Shown here: positions 17,397-28,124 of the stretch, in pieces | Numbering within the stretch: the first letter of the stretch is position 1 | Layout of the letters: each line of letters opens with the position of its first letter | Assembly (NCBI GenBank): GCA_029194535.1 | Contig: JARFXR010000001.1 | Span: 1,124,721-1,188,720, forward strand | Source: Nitrospira sp. | GTDB lineage: Bacteria; Nitrospirota; Nitrospiria; Nitrospirales; Nitrospiraceae | Direction of reading: 5' to 3' | DNA length: 64,000 nt | The notes under the pieces: generated by a model | The model's input: only the letters and a program-made list of their open reading frames with translations | What the model was told of the DNA's origin: nothing | The model's database searches: none | Translations under genes and position numbers: made by a program

Positions 17397-17408
17397 GAAG
17401 GTCGGACC

Positions 17409-18704
17409 GTGCGAGTCAGACATCGGATCATCACCGCGGGATTCTTGTTCCTGGCGATCGGCCTGATCGGTCTCTTTCACGATCGTGCCATCGCCCAGAA
17501 AGCGGACGGGCAGGTCTCCGGCGATTGGATTGCCGAGATCGAGAAAATCTTCATCCGGTCCGAGGATTGCAAACAGTGCCATGACCGCCACTATGAAGAG
17601 TGGAAGGGCGCGCGGGAGCAGACGCCGGACCTCAAAACCTTCGGCCGGGTGGATGCGGCTCTCCTGCACGGGACGTCACTTGAATCGCCGGTGTTCCGTA
17701 CCGTATTGGGCATATGGATTCAAACAAATCCAACGGCCGAGGAGCGTACGCGTTGCTTGTCGTGCCATGTGCCGTCGACCACCGTGTTTCCTCAGCATGC
17801 GGAAAAAATGGTGACGCAGGTTCTGGCCGGCAAACCACAGATTGAGGGCATAGGCTGCGCATCCTGCCACCTCATCAAGTCCGTCCAAACGACCCCTTCG
17901 CCACCTCCGACGTTCGCCATCGAACCGGGCAAGACCATGTACGGTCCCTATGCGGATCCCGAGGAGAACCTAGTTCATCCGGCAATCCAATCGGAACTCT
18001 ACCGAGGGGCGAATTTCTGTGCGTCTTGCCATTTCGACAAGGTCAAGGACGTCACGCAGAAGAATCTTCCCGGAGAGATCCTTCAAGGTACGATTTGCCA
18101 GGACTGCCACATGGAGCCTTCGACGGGTAGTTCCACGTCGAAACGCGGGGCGATGACGCGTTCGATCGGCCGTCACTGGTTCCGTGGCGTGGTCATTCCC
18201 GGCATCCTGTTGAAGAACCGCAATCTGCAGGCAGAATGGATGCCGCGGATCGATATCGAAACCGCCAAATCGTCGGCCGCGGTGGAAGGAACGGTGTTGG
18301 TCAAAGTGGGAAGTCTTCCCCACAGTTTTCCGGACGGCGATCCGGTCCTCAAGCAATTCCTTCTCGAGATTATCGTGAAAGACGCTCGTGGTGCGGTGTT
18401 GGCGACGGAAACGAAACGGTTCGGATTAAGTTACGACAAAATCCTCCGCGGCCCCATCCCCGATCCCTTCATCAAGGGCGGGAACACCAGAAAGGTGCCG
18501 TTTTCCCTCGCAGTACCCACAGGAGGAAGCCCGGCCTTGATCGAGGCGGTGCTGAGCTACGGATTGATTCCGAGCCCCCCACCCGAACTGAAAGCGAAAT
18601 ACCTGGCCACGCTTGGCGGGGACAAGGAGCGGGAGACAGCGACGAAAATCCTCGATGAATATACACAGCCACGCATGCTGACCTATCGGGCCAAGAATCT
18701 CTAG
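17409..18704 (+). CDS. Pentahaem cytochrome c, copy 1
   Basis: A signal peptide (ending near AIAQ) precedes five CxxCH haem motifs: CKQCH, CLSCH, CASCH, CASCH and CQDCH, all in the first 240 residues, as in cytochrome c554-type folds. The C-terminal half (from about residue 275) is a beta-sandwich-like domain without haem. Additional His (for example GRHWFRG and SLPHSF) may be distal ligands. Start is GTG 17409, 12 bases after the PDZ gene. It is probably periplasmic and passes electrons from the NxrC-like subunit. A paralogue is encoded immediately downstream. Confidence 0.9.
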   Translation: MRVRHRIITAGFLFLAIGLIGLFHDRAIAQKADGQVSGDWIAEIEKIFIRSEDCKQCHDRHYEEWKGAREQTPDLKTFGRVDAALLHGTSLESPVFRTVLGIWIQTNPTAEERTRCLSCHVPSTTVFPQHAEKMVTQVLAGKPQIEGIGCASCHLIKSVQTTPSPPPTFAIEPGKTMYGPYADPEENLVHPAIQSELYRGANFCASCHFDKVKDVTQKNLPGEILQGTICQDCHMEPSTGSSTSKRGAMTRSIGRHWFRGVVIPGILLKNRNLQAEWMPRIDIETAKSSAAVEGTVLVKVGSLPHSFPDGDPVLKQFLLEIIVKDARGAVLATETKRFGLSYDKILRGPIPDPFIKGGNTRKVPFSLAVPTGGSPALIEAVLSYGLIPSPPPELKAKYLATLGGDKERETATKILDEYTQPRMLTYRAKNL

Positions 18705-18705
18705 A

Positions 18706-19974
18706 ATGGTCGGGCAACGGATACATACGACATTGCGCACCTTGATGAGGGGGAAGGCGACTCTGACGGTCTTGCTCGTCGCGCTGGCCGCTGCCTGGTT
18801 GGGAATTGTGGAGGACCGTACGCTCGCTCAGGACGCGAAGTCTCAGGCTCTGATCGAGAAAGCGTTCCCGAATTCCAACAAGTGCAAACGCTGCCATGAG
18901 CGCGTGTTCGAGGAATGGGAGACATCACCGCTCTCCCGATCCATCCATTCGCCTGCTTTCCGGGCCACACTCGATGCGTTTCTCGCTTCACCGGAGGGAA
19001 AAGACAAGGCGCTCTGTTTCCGGTGCCACGCCCCCCACGTCCGTGAGTTTCAGGACCACACTCAGCTCTTCATCGATCAGGTCAAATCGGGCGATCCGCA
19101 ACTGGACGGTGTCGCGTGCGCGCAGTGCCATCTAATCAAACAGGTGGATCGCGCCAAGCATCCGCCGGAGCCGAAGTATGAAGCACCGGGCAGTAAGACC
19201 CTCTACGGCCCATACAAAGACTTTGCGCCGAACTTGGCGCACCAATCCATGGAACTGGGACTGTTCAGAAAATCAGACCTTTGCCTGAACTGTCATCAGG
19301 CGGTGCCGTCGGCCGCCAACCTCGGAAAAGCGAACGATCTGCTGGGGAATTGGGATCAGAGCAAGGCCGTCAAATCCGGGAAGGAATGCCAGTCCTGTCA
19401 CATGCCCGAGCAGACCGGAGAATCGGCCAACGGCGAGAAGAAGCGGACCGTGGCGAACCATACGTTCCCCGGCAGGATCGGGAAGCTTCGGCAGGAAGCG
19501 GCGAAACTGGATGTGGAAACGAAAGTCGAGGGCGACAAGACGACGGTGACCGTGAAGGTTCAGAGTCTGGTGCCCCACAACCTTCCGACGACTCATCCCG
19601 CTTGGGCGAGCGTGGTTCTCGATCTTGCCATCAAGGGGAAGAACCTCAAGACTGTCTTTTCCGACAAGCGGATCTATGGTCGGGTCTATCAGAACGTAAA
19701 GGGCGAAAAGACCCAGTTTGATTTCGACGCCGTGAAGGTCGTCGAGGACACCGTGCTGAAGCCGGAAGAATTGCGTGTCGAAACCTTTACGTTCCCCACG
19801 CCGAAAGAAACCAAGACGTTCGACGTCGAGACAACATTGAGTTATGCGCCGGTTACCGGACCGGCTCCCTTCCTTCAACGAATCGAGGCCGAGTCTTCCA
19901 AGGGTCCCTCGGACCCTGTCTTTCAGCCGATCGAGATCGTCACGAGAACTGACAACATTCCGATCAACAAGTAG
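18706..19974 (+). CDS. Pentahaem cytochrome c, copy 2
   Basis: Paralogue of the preceding gene, one base after its stop. Five CxxCH motifs: CKRCH, CFRCH, CAQCH, CLNCH and CQSCH. It shares the same plan: a signal peptide ending near TLAQ, the TLYGPYKDFAPNLAHQ segment (copy 1: TMYGPYADPEENLVHP) and a C-terminal beta domain with LVPHNLPTTHP in place of SLPHSFPDGDP. Tandem duplication with divergence is clear. Start is ATG 18706; ATG 18745 is also possible. The pair may form a ten-haem relay or serve different acceptors. Confidence 0.9.
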   Translation: MVGQRIHTTLRTLMRGKATLTVLLVALAAAWLGIVEDRTLAQDAKSQALIEKAFPNSNKCKRCHERVFEEWETSPLSRSIHSPAFRATLDAFLASPEGKDKALCFRCHAPHVREFQDHTQLFIDQVKSGDPQLDGVACAQCHLIKQVDRAKHPPEPKYEAPGSKTLYGPYKDFAPNLAHQSMELGLFRKSDLCLNCHQAVPSAANLGKANDLLGNWDQSKAVKSGKECQSCHMPEQTGESANGEKKRTVANHTFPGRIGKLRQEAAKLDVETKVEGDKTTVTVKVQSLVPHNLPTTHPAWASVVLDLAIKGKNLKTVFSDKRIYGRVYQNVKGEKTQFDFDAVKVVEDTVLKPEELRVETFTFPTPKETKTFDVETTLSYAPVTGPAPFLQRIEAESSKGPSDPVFQPIEIVTRTDNIPINK

Positions 19975-20134
19975 CAGGTCCGCTCGTTTCATTCCTCGCT
20001 CCCCGGTCCGTGATGGTCCGGCCTGTGTATGAGCGGGTTGTCGTTCGTGCGGTGAAATCTCCACTGGAGCAGGTCGACGAGGGATCGGTACCTGCTGGAG
20101 AGGTCGAATGGTGAAGATGTTGAGCGGGATAGTT

Positions 20135-20389
20135 CTATTCGAAGATGATGCGGGACCCAGGCGATTTCATCTTAAAGATCTGGAGTGCGTGATAGATTCC
20201 CTTGGCAGGATGGTTCAGAATCAACCGTGAATTCGTGATGTGGGTGTCGATCAGTTCGTATTGTCCTCCGCTGTAGTACAAGTCGCAATCATCGATCTGG
20301 CAGTTCTTGTAGACGTGATTGTCCAATCCCAGCTTCGCTTTGCTGAAGGTCTGACCATCGACCACGATGTAATTGGGTTCGAGCCCCAC
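20135..20389 (-). CDS. Small hypothetical protein, repeat-like
   Basis: About 84 residues, not recognised. GTG at 20389 is preceded by GGAGG at 7 bases, better than the upstream TTG at 20437. The sequence has a periodic N/C/D pattern (VYKNCQIDDCDLYY ... ITNSRLIL), faintly like right-handed beta-helix turns. It has no signal peptide and stands alone, facing away from the gene at 20535. Confidence 0.5.
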   Translation of the reverse strand: MGLEPNYIVVDGQTFSKAKLGLDNHVYKNCQIDDCDLYYSGGQYELIDTHITNSRLILNHPAKGIYHALQIFKMKSPGSRIIFE

Positions 20390-20534
20390 TGATCTGCCTC
20401 CGGGCGAGACTATAGCAAAGTCCTTCCGATCCGGCAACGAACATGAGTGCTAGTTCCCCCTGTAGCACAGCAAAGCCTGCTCGCTGAGGCAGGGACGTTG
20501 TCTCTCCGATGTAGATGCTGTAGGCTGACGGCTT

Positions 20535-20915
20535 GTGTATATCCTCTACGCAAGCGCTCTTTTTCTTCTGCTCTCAGGCGGATGCGCGTCGACGCCACTG
20601 GAACCGAGCAGCAATCCAATGGCACAACGCCTGATCGGGAAATCCCAAGCCAGCATTCTTCAATGTGCGGGAATACCGATTAGGCAGGCTCAATATGGCA
20701 AGGGTGTCATCCTGCGCTATTACAAGGAAGCACCCATGTTCGAGGAGTCGCGCCCATTTTTGAAGGGCAGTACGTCCGGGGAGCACCACGGCTGCTGGGC
20801 CAGCCTGCTGATCGAGCACGAGGAAGTTACGGGAGTAGAATTCCGAACAGTTCCTCAAAAAGCGGGAACCGAAGACGATGATTGCGAGGCGATTTTTGAA
20901 AGCTGTTTCCGGTAG
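20535..20915 (+). CDS. Small lipoprotein, unknown
   Basis: A GTG start gives a 126-residue protein whose N-terminus is a lipoprotein signal (LFLLLSGGC, modified Cys at about residue 17). The mature part has several Cys (ILQCAG, HHGCWA, DDCEAI and ESCFR). The IGKSQASILQCAGIPIRQ segment recalls SmpA/BamE-like outer-membrane lipoproteins, but the match is weak. There is no clear ribosome-binding site. It is isolated between intergenic regions. Confidence 0.55.
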   Translation: MYILYASALFLLLSGGCASTPLEPSSNPMAQRLIGKSQASILQCAGIPIRQAQYGKGVILRYYKEAPMFEESRPFLKGSTSGEHHGCWASLLIEHEEVTGVEFRTVPQKAGTEDDDCEAIFESCFR

Positions 20916-21215
20916 ATCCAAGCGCGAAGCCAAGGCGCTTGACAGAGTGCTCCTCATTCGGTAGAAGCCAAGCTGAAACAGAGTCGTGATCGCGCAGCCC
21001 CAGGCCGCGAACAACGAATGCATCTAGACAATCCGCCGCAATCAGACTGAGAGGCCCAGACATGGAGAGCGACGGTAGTAGACAATTAACCGATCTCATT
21101 GATCACCGACCTGCGAGACCCAATCGGAATCTTGTCAATACGCCCTCTGAGCTTGCTTTAGACGCGTGACAACGGCTCCAGTGGTCCGCAAGGGACCGGG
21201 AGAAGGAGCCTCGTC
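20916..21215. other. Gene-free stretch
   Basis: I see no convincing gene or RNA here. A TTGACA at 20939-20944 lacks a good -10 box. GAAGGAG just before 21216 is the ribosome-binding site of the next gene. Confidence 0.4.
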
Positions 21216-22205
21216 ATGACGCATTCGATTCACATACTCGACTCCCCGCGATCCGGTCGACGGACACCTGTCGCCCGTTCCGGAACAATCCCAGACTGTG
21301 GCCTGCAGCTGAGGTGTTTCTTGTTGATGCTGCTTGCCGAGATGCTGTGCGCTCTTTCCGTTCATGCCCTGGAGAAATACGGTCGTCCCCTGCCTTCCAT
21401 GGAGACACAGGGCGAGGAAGGCAAGGAGGTCCGCGAGGCTGAAGAAACCTTATTCGGAGGGTACCTGCTCGTCGCCCCTTTTGTCGTGAACCCAACATTT
21501 GCCGCCCGCCCCGACAATACAGGCCTTGTTGGGATGCGGTATATGGGTCATCTTGAGATGGACCTCTATAAGCAGTACCTCACCTTTTATACAGATCAGA
21601 ATTTCTTTTCCGATCGCAAGAATGGTTGGATCATCCTCACGGAGTGGGATATGACCTATGCCCTGACGGGCCTCATCGATCGCTGGGGTTGGCGTATCCA
21701 GTATGAGCGTGATGCCCCGCTGGACAGGAGCGGCCTCAAGCAGATTTATGCCGATGTGTTAGCGACCGGTAATCTCCACGCCGTCGATGATTTCTCCTGG
21801 TGGCGGCGGCACTTCCCGAACCAGAAATTGAACGCATACATGGGATTTGGCTGGTTGTTTCACAACAGCAACTACTTTGCCCGGCCCGACAATACCGGCC
21901 TGGCGCTGTTCCGGTATGTGGCTCATGTCGACCTGGATTTGTACCAGAACAAAGTCGTGCTGTATGGCGATACGAACTTCTTTACGGACCGCGAATTGAG
22001 CAACAAACTCAGGCCCACAGAATTGGATTGGATCGTGGGCCTAGCCTTTCGGTTCAAAGATAACTACGAAATCAGCGTCTATCGCGAACAGGACATGCCA
22101 TTGGACACACCGGGCACGTTGATCCAGGAGTATTGGGCGGTTCAACTGCGCTTCGCATTTGATGTGCCCAAAAGGATGTTTTCTCGCGCAGCAGTGAAGC
22201 CATGA
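21216..22205 (+). CDS. Outer-membrane-like protein with internal duplication
   Basis: A 329-residue product with a long pre-signal N-terminus and a hydrophobic core ending in VHA near residue 51. The mature part has two copies of a unit of about 85 residues: ARPDNTGL occurs at residue 97 and again at 222, each followed by RYMGHLEMDLY / RYVAHVDLDLY, TDQNFFSDR / GDTNFFTDR and ERDAPLD / EQDMPLD. Alternating hydrophobic and aromatic residues suggest a beta-barrel wall. No named family is recognised. AAGGAG lies 7 bases before the ATG. Confidence 0.7.
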   Translation: MTHSIHILDSPRSGRRTPVARSGTIPDCGLQLRCFLLMLLAEMLCALSVHALEKYGRPLPSMETQGEEGKEVREAEETLFGGYLLVAPFVVNPTFAARPDNTGLVGMRYMGHLEMDLYKQYLTFYTDQNFFSDRKNGWIILTEWDMTYALTGLIDRWGWRIQYERDAPLDRSGLKQIYADVLATGNLHAVDDFSWWRRHFPNQKLNAYMGFGWLFHNSNYFARPDNTGLALFRYVAHVDLDLYQNKVVLYGDTNFFTDRELSNKLRPTELDWIVGLAFRFKDNYEISVYREQDMPLDTPGTLIQEYWAVQLRFAFDVPKRMFSRAAVKP

Positions 22206-22361
22206 CGGTCGCATTCTTTCAGGAACTCGTTGCACAATTTCTTCGAGCCCGGCATCCGGTCCGAAATTTTTGTCGTCTGCTTGTGCTGGAGACCTTCCCC
22301 ACATCAGCCATTGAAAGTCACGATTATCGTTAGGGAGTGAGGGTGTATCCCGGAACCGCGT

Positions 22362-23558
22362 CTACTTGGCGATGGTGATGGGCAAGTCTCGGCGTGGTAT
22401 TTCGGTCACCGTCATCTGGAACAGCTGAAACAGCAACTTGAAGGCTTCTCGGTTCCACCTGCCTTGAGGGCCTGTGGCATTGACGGCGTAATGCCGTCCA
22501 TGTGAATAGACGCTCAGGTCGGCGCCTTGGGGCGAAGCCTCTTGGACGAGCAGATCCATGGTTTTGACAGGATTCTCCGCCACCTCGGGGGTGCGAGGGT
22601 CTTGTTCGACCTGGTATTCGAATTCTTCCTCCACCGACGCCCCGAGGAAATTCAACATGGCGTTGAAACTCCGCAGGCGGAACTCTCCCTGCAACGGCCA
22701 CTCGCCGCCGAAGTGTCCCGGTCGTATGTCGAATGAGACGTCATTCGACAGGTGTTGTTCGGCTGTCTCATGAAAGGCCGTCCGCTGCTCTGCGGAGAGC
22801 GTATCCGGATCGTAGTTGGTAATCAGGACTCGCCCGGATACCGGCTTGCGGAGGGTATAGGTTTTTTCATCCGCATGGTAAGTGAGGAGATATTCCTGCT
22901 CCAACGCTTTGAAGCCTTCGGCCGTCACGGACTCGGCCGGGATCGTCCATACCCGTTCGAAGACCAGGGATTCGGCATAGAGCCGATTGGCGTCCTGAAT
23001 AGCCGACAGATGGAGGACCGCTTTTCTGAACATTTCATAACCGGCCCGATCGGTCGGGTTATTGCGGTAGGCGATATCCTCGCCCCCTTGTTTCACGCGG
23101 AGTTCCTTGGCCATCAGCCTCAGGAGCAGGTCGATATCCACCCCTTGACGCAGGAGGAGCAAGAACTTGCTTTCTTGAAAGGGCGTCAGCAGCCGCTTGG
23201 TGAACTCTTCGCCTTCGATCGGGGCGATGCTGATGGTCGGGTTTTCCGCGACCGATCCTCCGAAGACCGGCATGATGGCTCGGCTGGCCTCGCCCGTGAG
23301 GGCCGGGGTTGCGCCGGCACTGAATCGAAAATCAAAAGTGGCGGCGATGTTGGAGACGCCCGTGAAATGGATGGGTTGGTGATGGTGCGCTCGGGCGATG
23401 TTGATCAGCAATTGCTTGGATACCGTGTCAGTGACCGCCTCGTCATAGGCGACGACGGCCCGGTTGAGCGCAATAGGGGAGAGGCAACCGGACACTGTCA
23501 AGACCAGGAGGCTGGCTGCAATGAAGAAGCCAAGTCTGTAGGGCCGTATCCTCGTCAT
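22362..23558 (-). CDS. Lipoprotein of unknown function
   Basis: The N-terminus is a lipoprotein signal (LLVLTVSGC, Cys at about residue 25). The 398-residue mature part is soluble and of mixed helix and strand, with no recognised domain. It contains an SxQLLINIARAHHHQPIHFT segment and a basic C-terminus. It faces the outer-membrane-like gene at 21216 tail to tail and diverges from hppA. Probably anchored to the outer membrane. Confidence 0.7.
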   Translation of the reverse strand: MTRIRPYRLGFFIAASLLVLTVSGCLSPIALNRAVVAYDEAVTDTVSKQLLINIARAHHHQPIHFTGVSNIAATFDFRFSAGATPALTGEASRAIMPVFGGSVAENPTISIAPIEGEEFTKRLLTPFQESKFLLLLRQGVDIDLLLRLMAKELRVKQGGEDIAYRNNPTDRAGYEMFRKAVLHLSAIQDANRLYAESLVFERVWTIPAESVTAEGFKALEQEYLLTYHADEKTYTLRKPVSGRVLITNYDPDTLSAEQRTAFHETAEQHLSNDVSFDIRPGHFGGEWPLQGEFRLRSFNAMLNFLGASVEEEFEYQVEQDPRTPEVAENPVKTMDLLVQEASPQGADLSVYSHGRHYAVNATGPQGRWNREAFKLLFQLFQMTVTEIPRRDLPITIAK

Positions 23559-23645
23559 TGGTCCGGTGCGGCAGCACGGGAATTTTGGAGGGTATCTATC
23601 ACACTGCGCGCGTATTGCCTAGCCGGCGGATCCCGCCATTCCCTC

Positions 23646-23674
23646 TTGATCCTTCTGTCGCATGTCTATAGAAT
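23646..23674 (+). promoter_or_regulatory. Promoter candidate for hppA (TTGATC-17-TAGAAT)
   Basis: TTGATC at 23646-23651 and TAGAAT at 23669-23674 with a 17-base spacer lie about 150 bases before hppA, leaving a long leader with no clear structure. Confidence 0.4.
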
Positions 23675-23820
23675 GGCCCGACTTTTCGGACTCGCAGCTT
23701 CGCTAAGGGCGTATCACACCACTCCGCGGTTTCCCCTTCTGATTTCCGTACTTTCGTTGGGTTGAAGCCACGGGTCACCGTGTGACATATAAGCGTCGCT
23801 TAACCACCAGGAGGCATCCC

Positions 23821-25875
<2,055 letters not shown>

Positions 25876-26036
25876 TCTGCTCTGCGCTGCTCGGGACCGG
25901 GGCGGACGAATGTCCGACACAAGGCCCTTCGCATTTTTGCACTCGGCTTGACGCGCTCAAATCGCCTGGAGTAAGGTGAAGACGCGGACCAGAGGTGGAT
26001 CCACGAGACGGCCCCAGTTGTACGGGAGGTGCTCGC

Positions 26037-26234
26037 ATGGAGAAACAAGAGCGTAAGCAAGAGCAGCGGAGAGACCCGCAGGCGAAGGAGGAGGTCAAGG
26101 CCAATCCGAAAGTCGTCGAAGCGGGAAAGAAATTGAAGGAAGACATCGACAAGTTGGTCGACGAGATCGACGACGTCCTCGAGAAAAACGCGGAAGAATT
26201 CGTCAAGAACTACGTACAGAAGGGAGGGGAGTGA
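26037..26234 (+). CDS. pup: Prokaryotic ubiquitin-like protein Pup
   Basis: A 65-residue, highly charged, disordered-looking protein ending in the Pup signature: LVDEIDDVLEKNAEEFVKNY then VQKGGE. The C-terminal Glu is encoded directly, so no deamidase step (Dop) would be needed before ligation by PafA. GGGAGG lies 7 bases before ATG 26037. Pup tags proteins for the Mpa/ARC-proteasome. None of pafA, dop, mpa, prcA or prcB is encoded within the window, which is unusual because pup normally lies next to prcBA. It lies between hppA and recJ. Confidence 0.9.
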   Translation: MEKQERKQEQRRDPQAKEEVKANPKVVEAGKKLKEDIDKLVDEIDDVLEKNAEEFVKNYVQKGGE

Positions 26235-26329
26235 GGGCGATTGCGAAGCCCTCCCTCTCCCGCCGTTCATTCTGCTTCCAGAATCCTCCTCCCTGACGCA
26301 ACACTGGTCCAGAACTCCGTGTCTGCGGT

Positions 26330-26358
26330 TTGACAAAGCGGAGATGACCTTATACTAT
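26330..26358 (+). promoter_or_regulatory. Promoter for recJ-rel (TTGACA-17-TACTAT)
   Basis: A consensus TTGACA at 26330-26335 and TACTAT at 26353-26358 (overlapping TATACT at 26351) lie about 60 bases upstream of recJ. Confidence 0.6.
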
Positions 26359-26416
26359 CCGCTTAAAATCCGACCAGTTACGTCTCCTTAGGCTCGGGCT
26401 CCTACTCGAGGGTGGT

Positions 26417-28120
26417 ATGAAGTCCAAGCTCTGGGTTTTCCGCGAAATCGATCCCATTCATCGTGAGATCCTGGCACAGGCTCTGTCGATATCGTCTGCG
26501 ACCGCCTCGCTGCTCGTTGCGAGGGGAGTGACGACCCCTGACGAAGCCGCTTCCTGGATGTCCCATCAGCCTTCCCACGATCCGTATCTCATCCCAGACA
26601 TGGAACAGGCAGTTGAACGTCTGCGGCGAGCGGTGGTCGATCACGAGCAGATCTGCTTTTATGGGGATTACGATGTTGATGGGATGACCGCCACCAGCCT
26701 GTATCTTTCGTTCTTCGGCGCTTTGGGCGCCCGGGTTCGCGCGTATGTACCTCATCGCCTGCGTGAGGGGTATGGGCTCAATATGGAAGCAGTACGGCAG
26801 TTGCACGCCGGAGGTATTTCGCTGCTTGTCACGTCCGATTGCGGTACCACCTCTCATCGAGAGCTTGCATTGGCAATGGAACTGGGACTGGACGTCATTG
26901 TGACGGACCATCATCAGACGGATGAGCGGATGCCGCCGGCCGTCGCGGTCATGAATCCGCATCGGGTGGACGCTCAATATCCGTTTCGCGGGCTTTGCTC
27001 TGCTGCCTTGGCCTACAAGGTGGCCGAGGCATACCAGTCCCGTTATGGAGCGGCCGGGATATCGTTGGAATCTCTGCTGGACTTGGTCGCTCTGGCCACG
27101 GTTGCGGATGTGGTCCCACTGCAGAATGAAAACAAAGGATTTGTCCGAGCTGGGCTGGCGCAGCTGTCGCGTGGCGCCCGCTGCGGCATACGTGCCCTGA
27201 AGCAAGTTGCCGGCATCACGAAGGAGTGCACTGCCGAAACCATTGCCTTCAAGTTGGCTCCAAGGCTCAATGCGGCCGGCCGGCTGGATCATGCATTGCT
27301 GGGGGTGCAGCTGTTGACGACCGACTCGCCGGTCGAAGCGCACCGCCTCGCAGATCGACTTGAGCAACTCAACCGTGAACGGCAATCGATTGAGGCCGAG
27401 GTCCTCGCGGAAGCCATCGCGATGGTCAAAATGCTGGAACCGGAGTTGCCGGCCGCGCTGGTACTCGCCTCCCGGCGTTGGCATGTGGGAGTGGTTGGTA
27501 TCGTCGCAGCGAGGCTGGTTGATCGCTATCATCGTCCTTCCGTAGTCATCGCGGTCGACGACCAAGGGGTGGGGAAGGGGTCCGCGCGGACCGTCGGGAA
27601 GTTCGACCTGTATCAGAGCTTGGCGGCATGTCGCGATCTTCTGGAAGCGTTCGGGGGACATCCGAGCGCGGCTGGCGTCACGGTTCGCGAATCGCGGCTT
27701 GCTGAATTTCGTGACCGGTTTGCGGCGATCGCGGCAGCTTGGACGAACACCCATGCCGGGGTTCCGACGTTGCACGTGGACGCGGAATTGCGGCTGGTCG
27801 ACGTCACGACCGGATTGATTGAGGAAATCCGCTCGTTACATCCGTTCGGCGCGGGTAACCCTGAGCCGACCTTTGCGGTAAAAGGCCTCGAGGTCATGGA
27901 GGCTCGCACCGTAGGGGAACGGCATCTGAAGATGACGGTCCGACAGGGCGGTTCACTGCCGTTTGATAGCATCGGGTTCGGGATGCGATCATTGGAGGAT
28001 CGGGGAATTTCACCACGCTCCCCGGTCGATTTGGCTTTTGTGCCCGAGATGAACCGCTGGAACGGCTTCGATCGGATACAGCTCAGAATTCGCGACCTGC
28101 GCCCGAGTGTTCCGGAGTAA
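26417..28120 (+). CDS. recJ: Single-strand-specific 5'-3' DNA exonuclease RecJ
   Basis: 567 residues, the usual length. DHH-family motifs are present in order: YGDYDVDGMTATSL, TSDCGTT and TDHHQ, with RLNAAGRLDHA and the DHHA1-domain GGHPSAAG. The enzyme degrades single-stranded DNA in recombination and mismatch repair and needs Mn or Mg at the DHH site. It ends 4 bases before rel, so the two are co-transcribed. Confidence 0.96.
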   Translation: MKSKLWVFREIDPIHREILAQALSISSATASLLVARGVTTPDEAASWMSHQPSHDPYLIPDMEQAVERLRRAVVDHEQICFYGDYDVDGMTATSLYLSFFGALGARVRAYVPHRLREGYGLNMEAVRQLHAGGISLLVTSDCGTTSHRELALAMELGLDVIVTDHHQTDERMPPAVAVMNPHRVDAQYPFRGLCSAALAYKVAEAYQSRYGAAGISLESLLDLVALATVADVVPLQNENKGFVRAGLAQLSRGARCGIRALKQVAGITKECTAETIAFKLAPRLNAAGRLDHALLGVQLLTTDSPVEAHRLADRLEQLNRERQSIEAEVLAEAIAMVKMLEPELPAALVLASRRWHVGVVGIVAARLVDRYHRPSVVIAVDDQGVGKGSARTVGKFDLYQSLAACRDLLEAFGGHPSAAGVTVRESRLAEFRDRFAAIAAAWTNTHAGVPTLHVDAELRLVDVTTGLIEEIRSLHPFGAGNPEPTFAVKGLEVMEARTVGERHLKMTVRQGGSLPFDSIGFGMRSLEDRGISPRSPVDLAFVPEMNRWNGFDRIQLRIRDLRPSVPE

Positions 28121-28124
28121 TACG

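Noticed and set aside
7283-19974. NxrA and NxrB in the respiratory block
   Set aside because: No molybdopterin-oxidoreductase or four-cluster beta subunit of the NarH/NxrB type is encoded. The 7283 ferredoxin is far too short for NxrB.
20939-20967. Promoter at TTGACA 20939
   Set aside because: The sequence 17 bases on (TAGAAG) is a poor -10 box and the next gene starts about 250 bases away.
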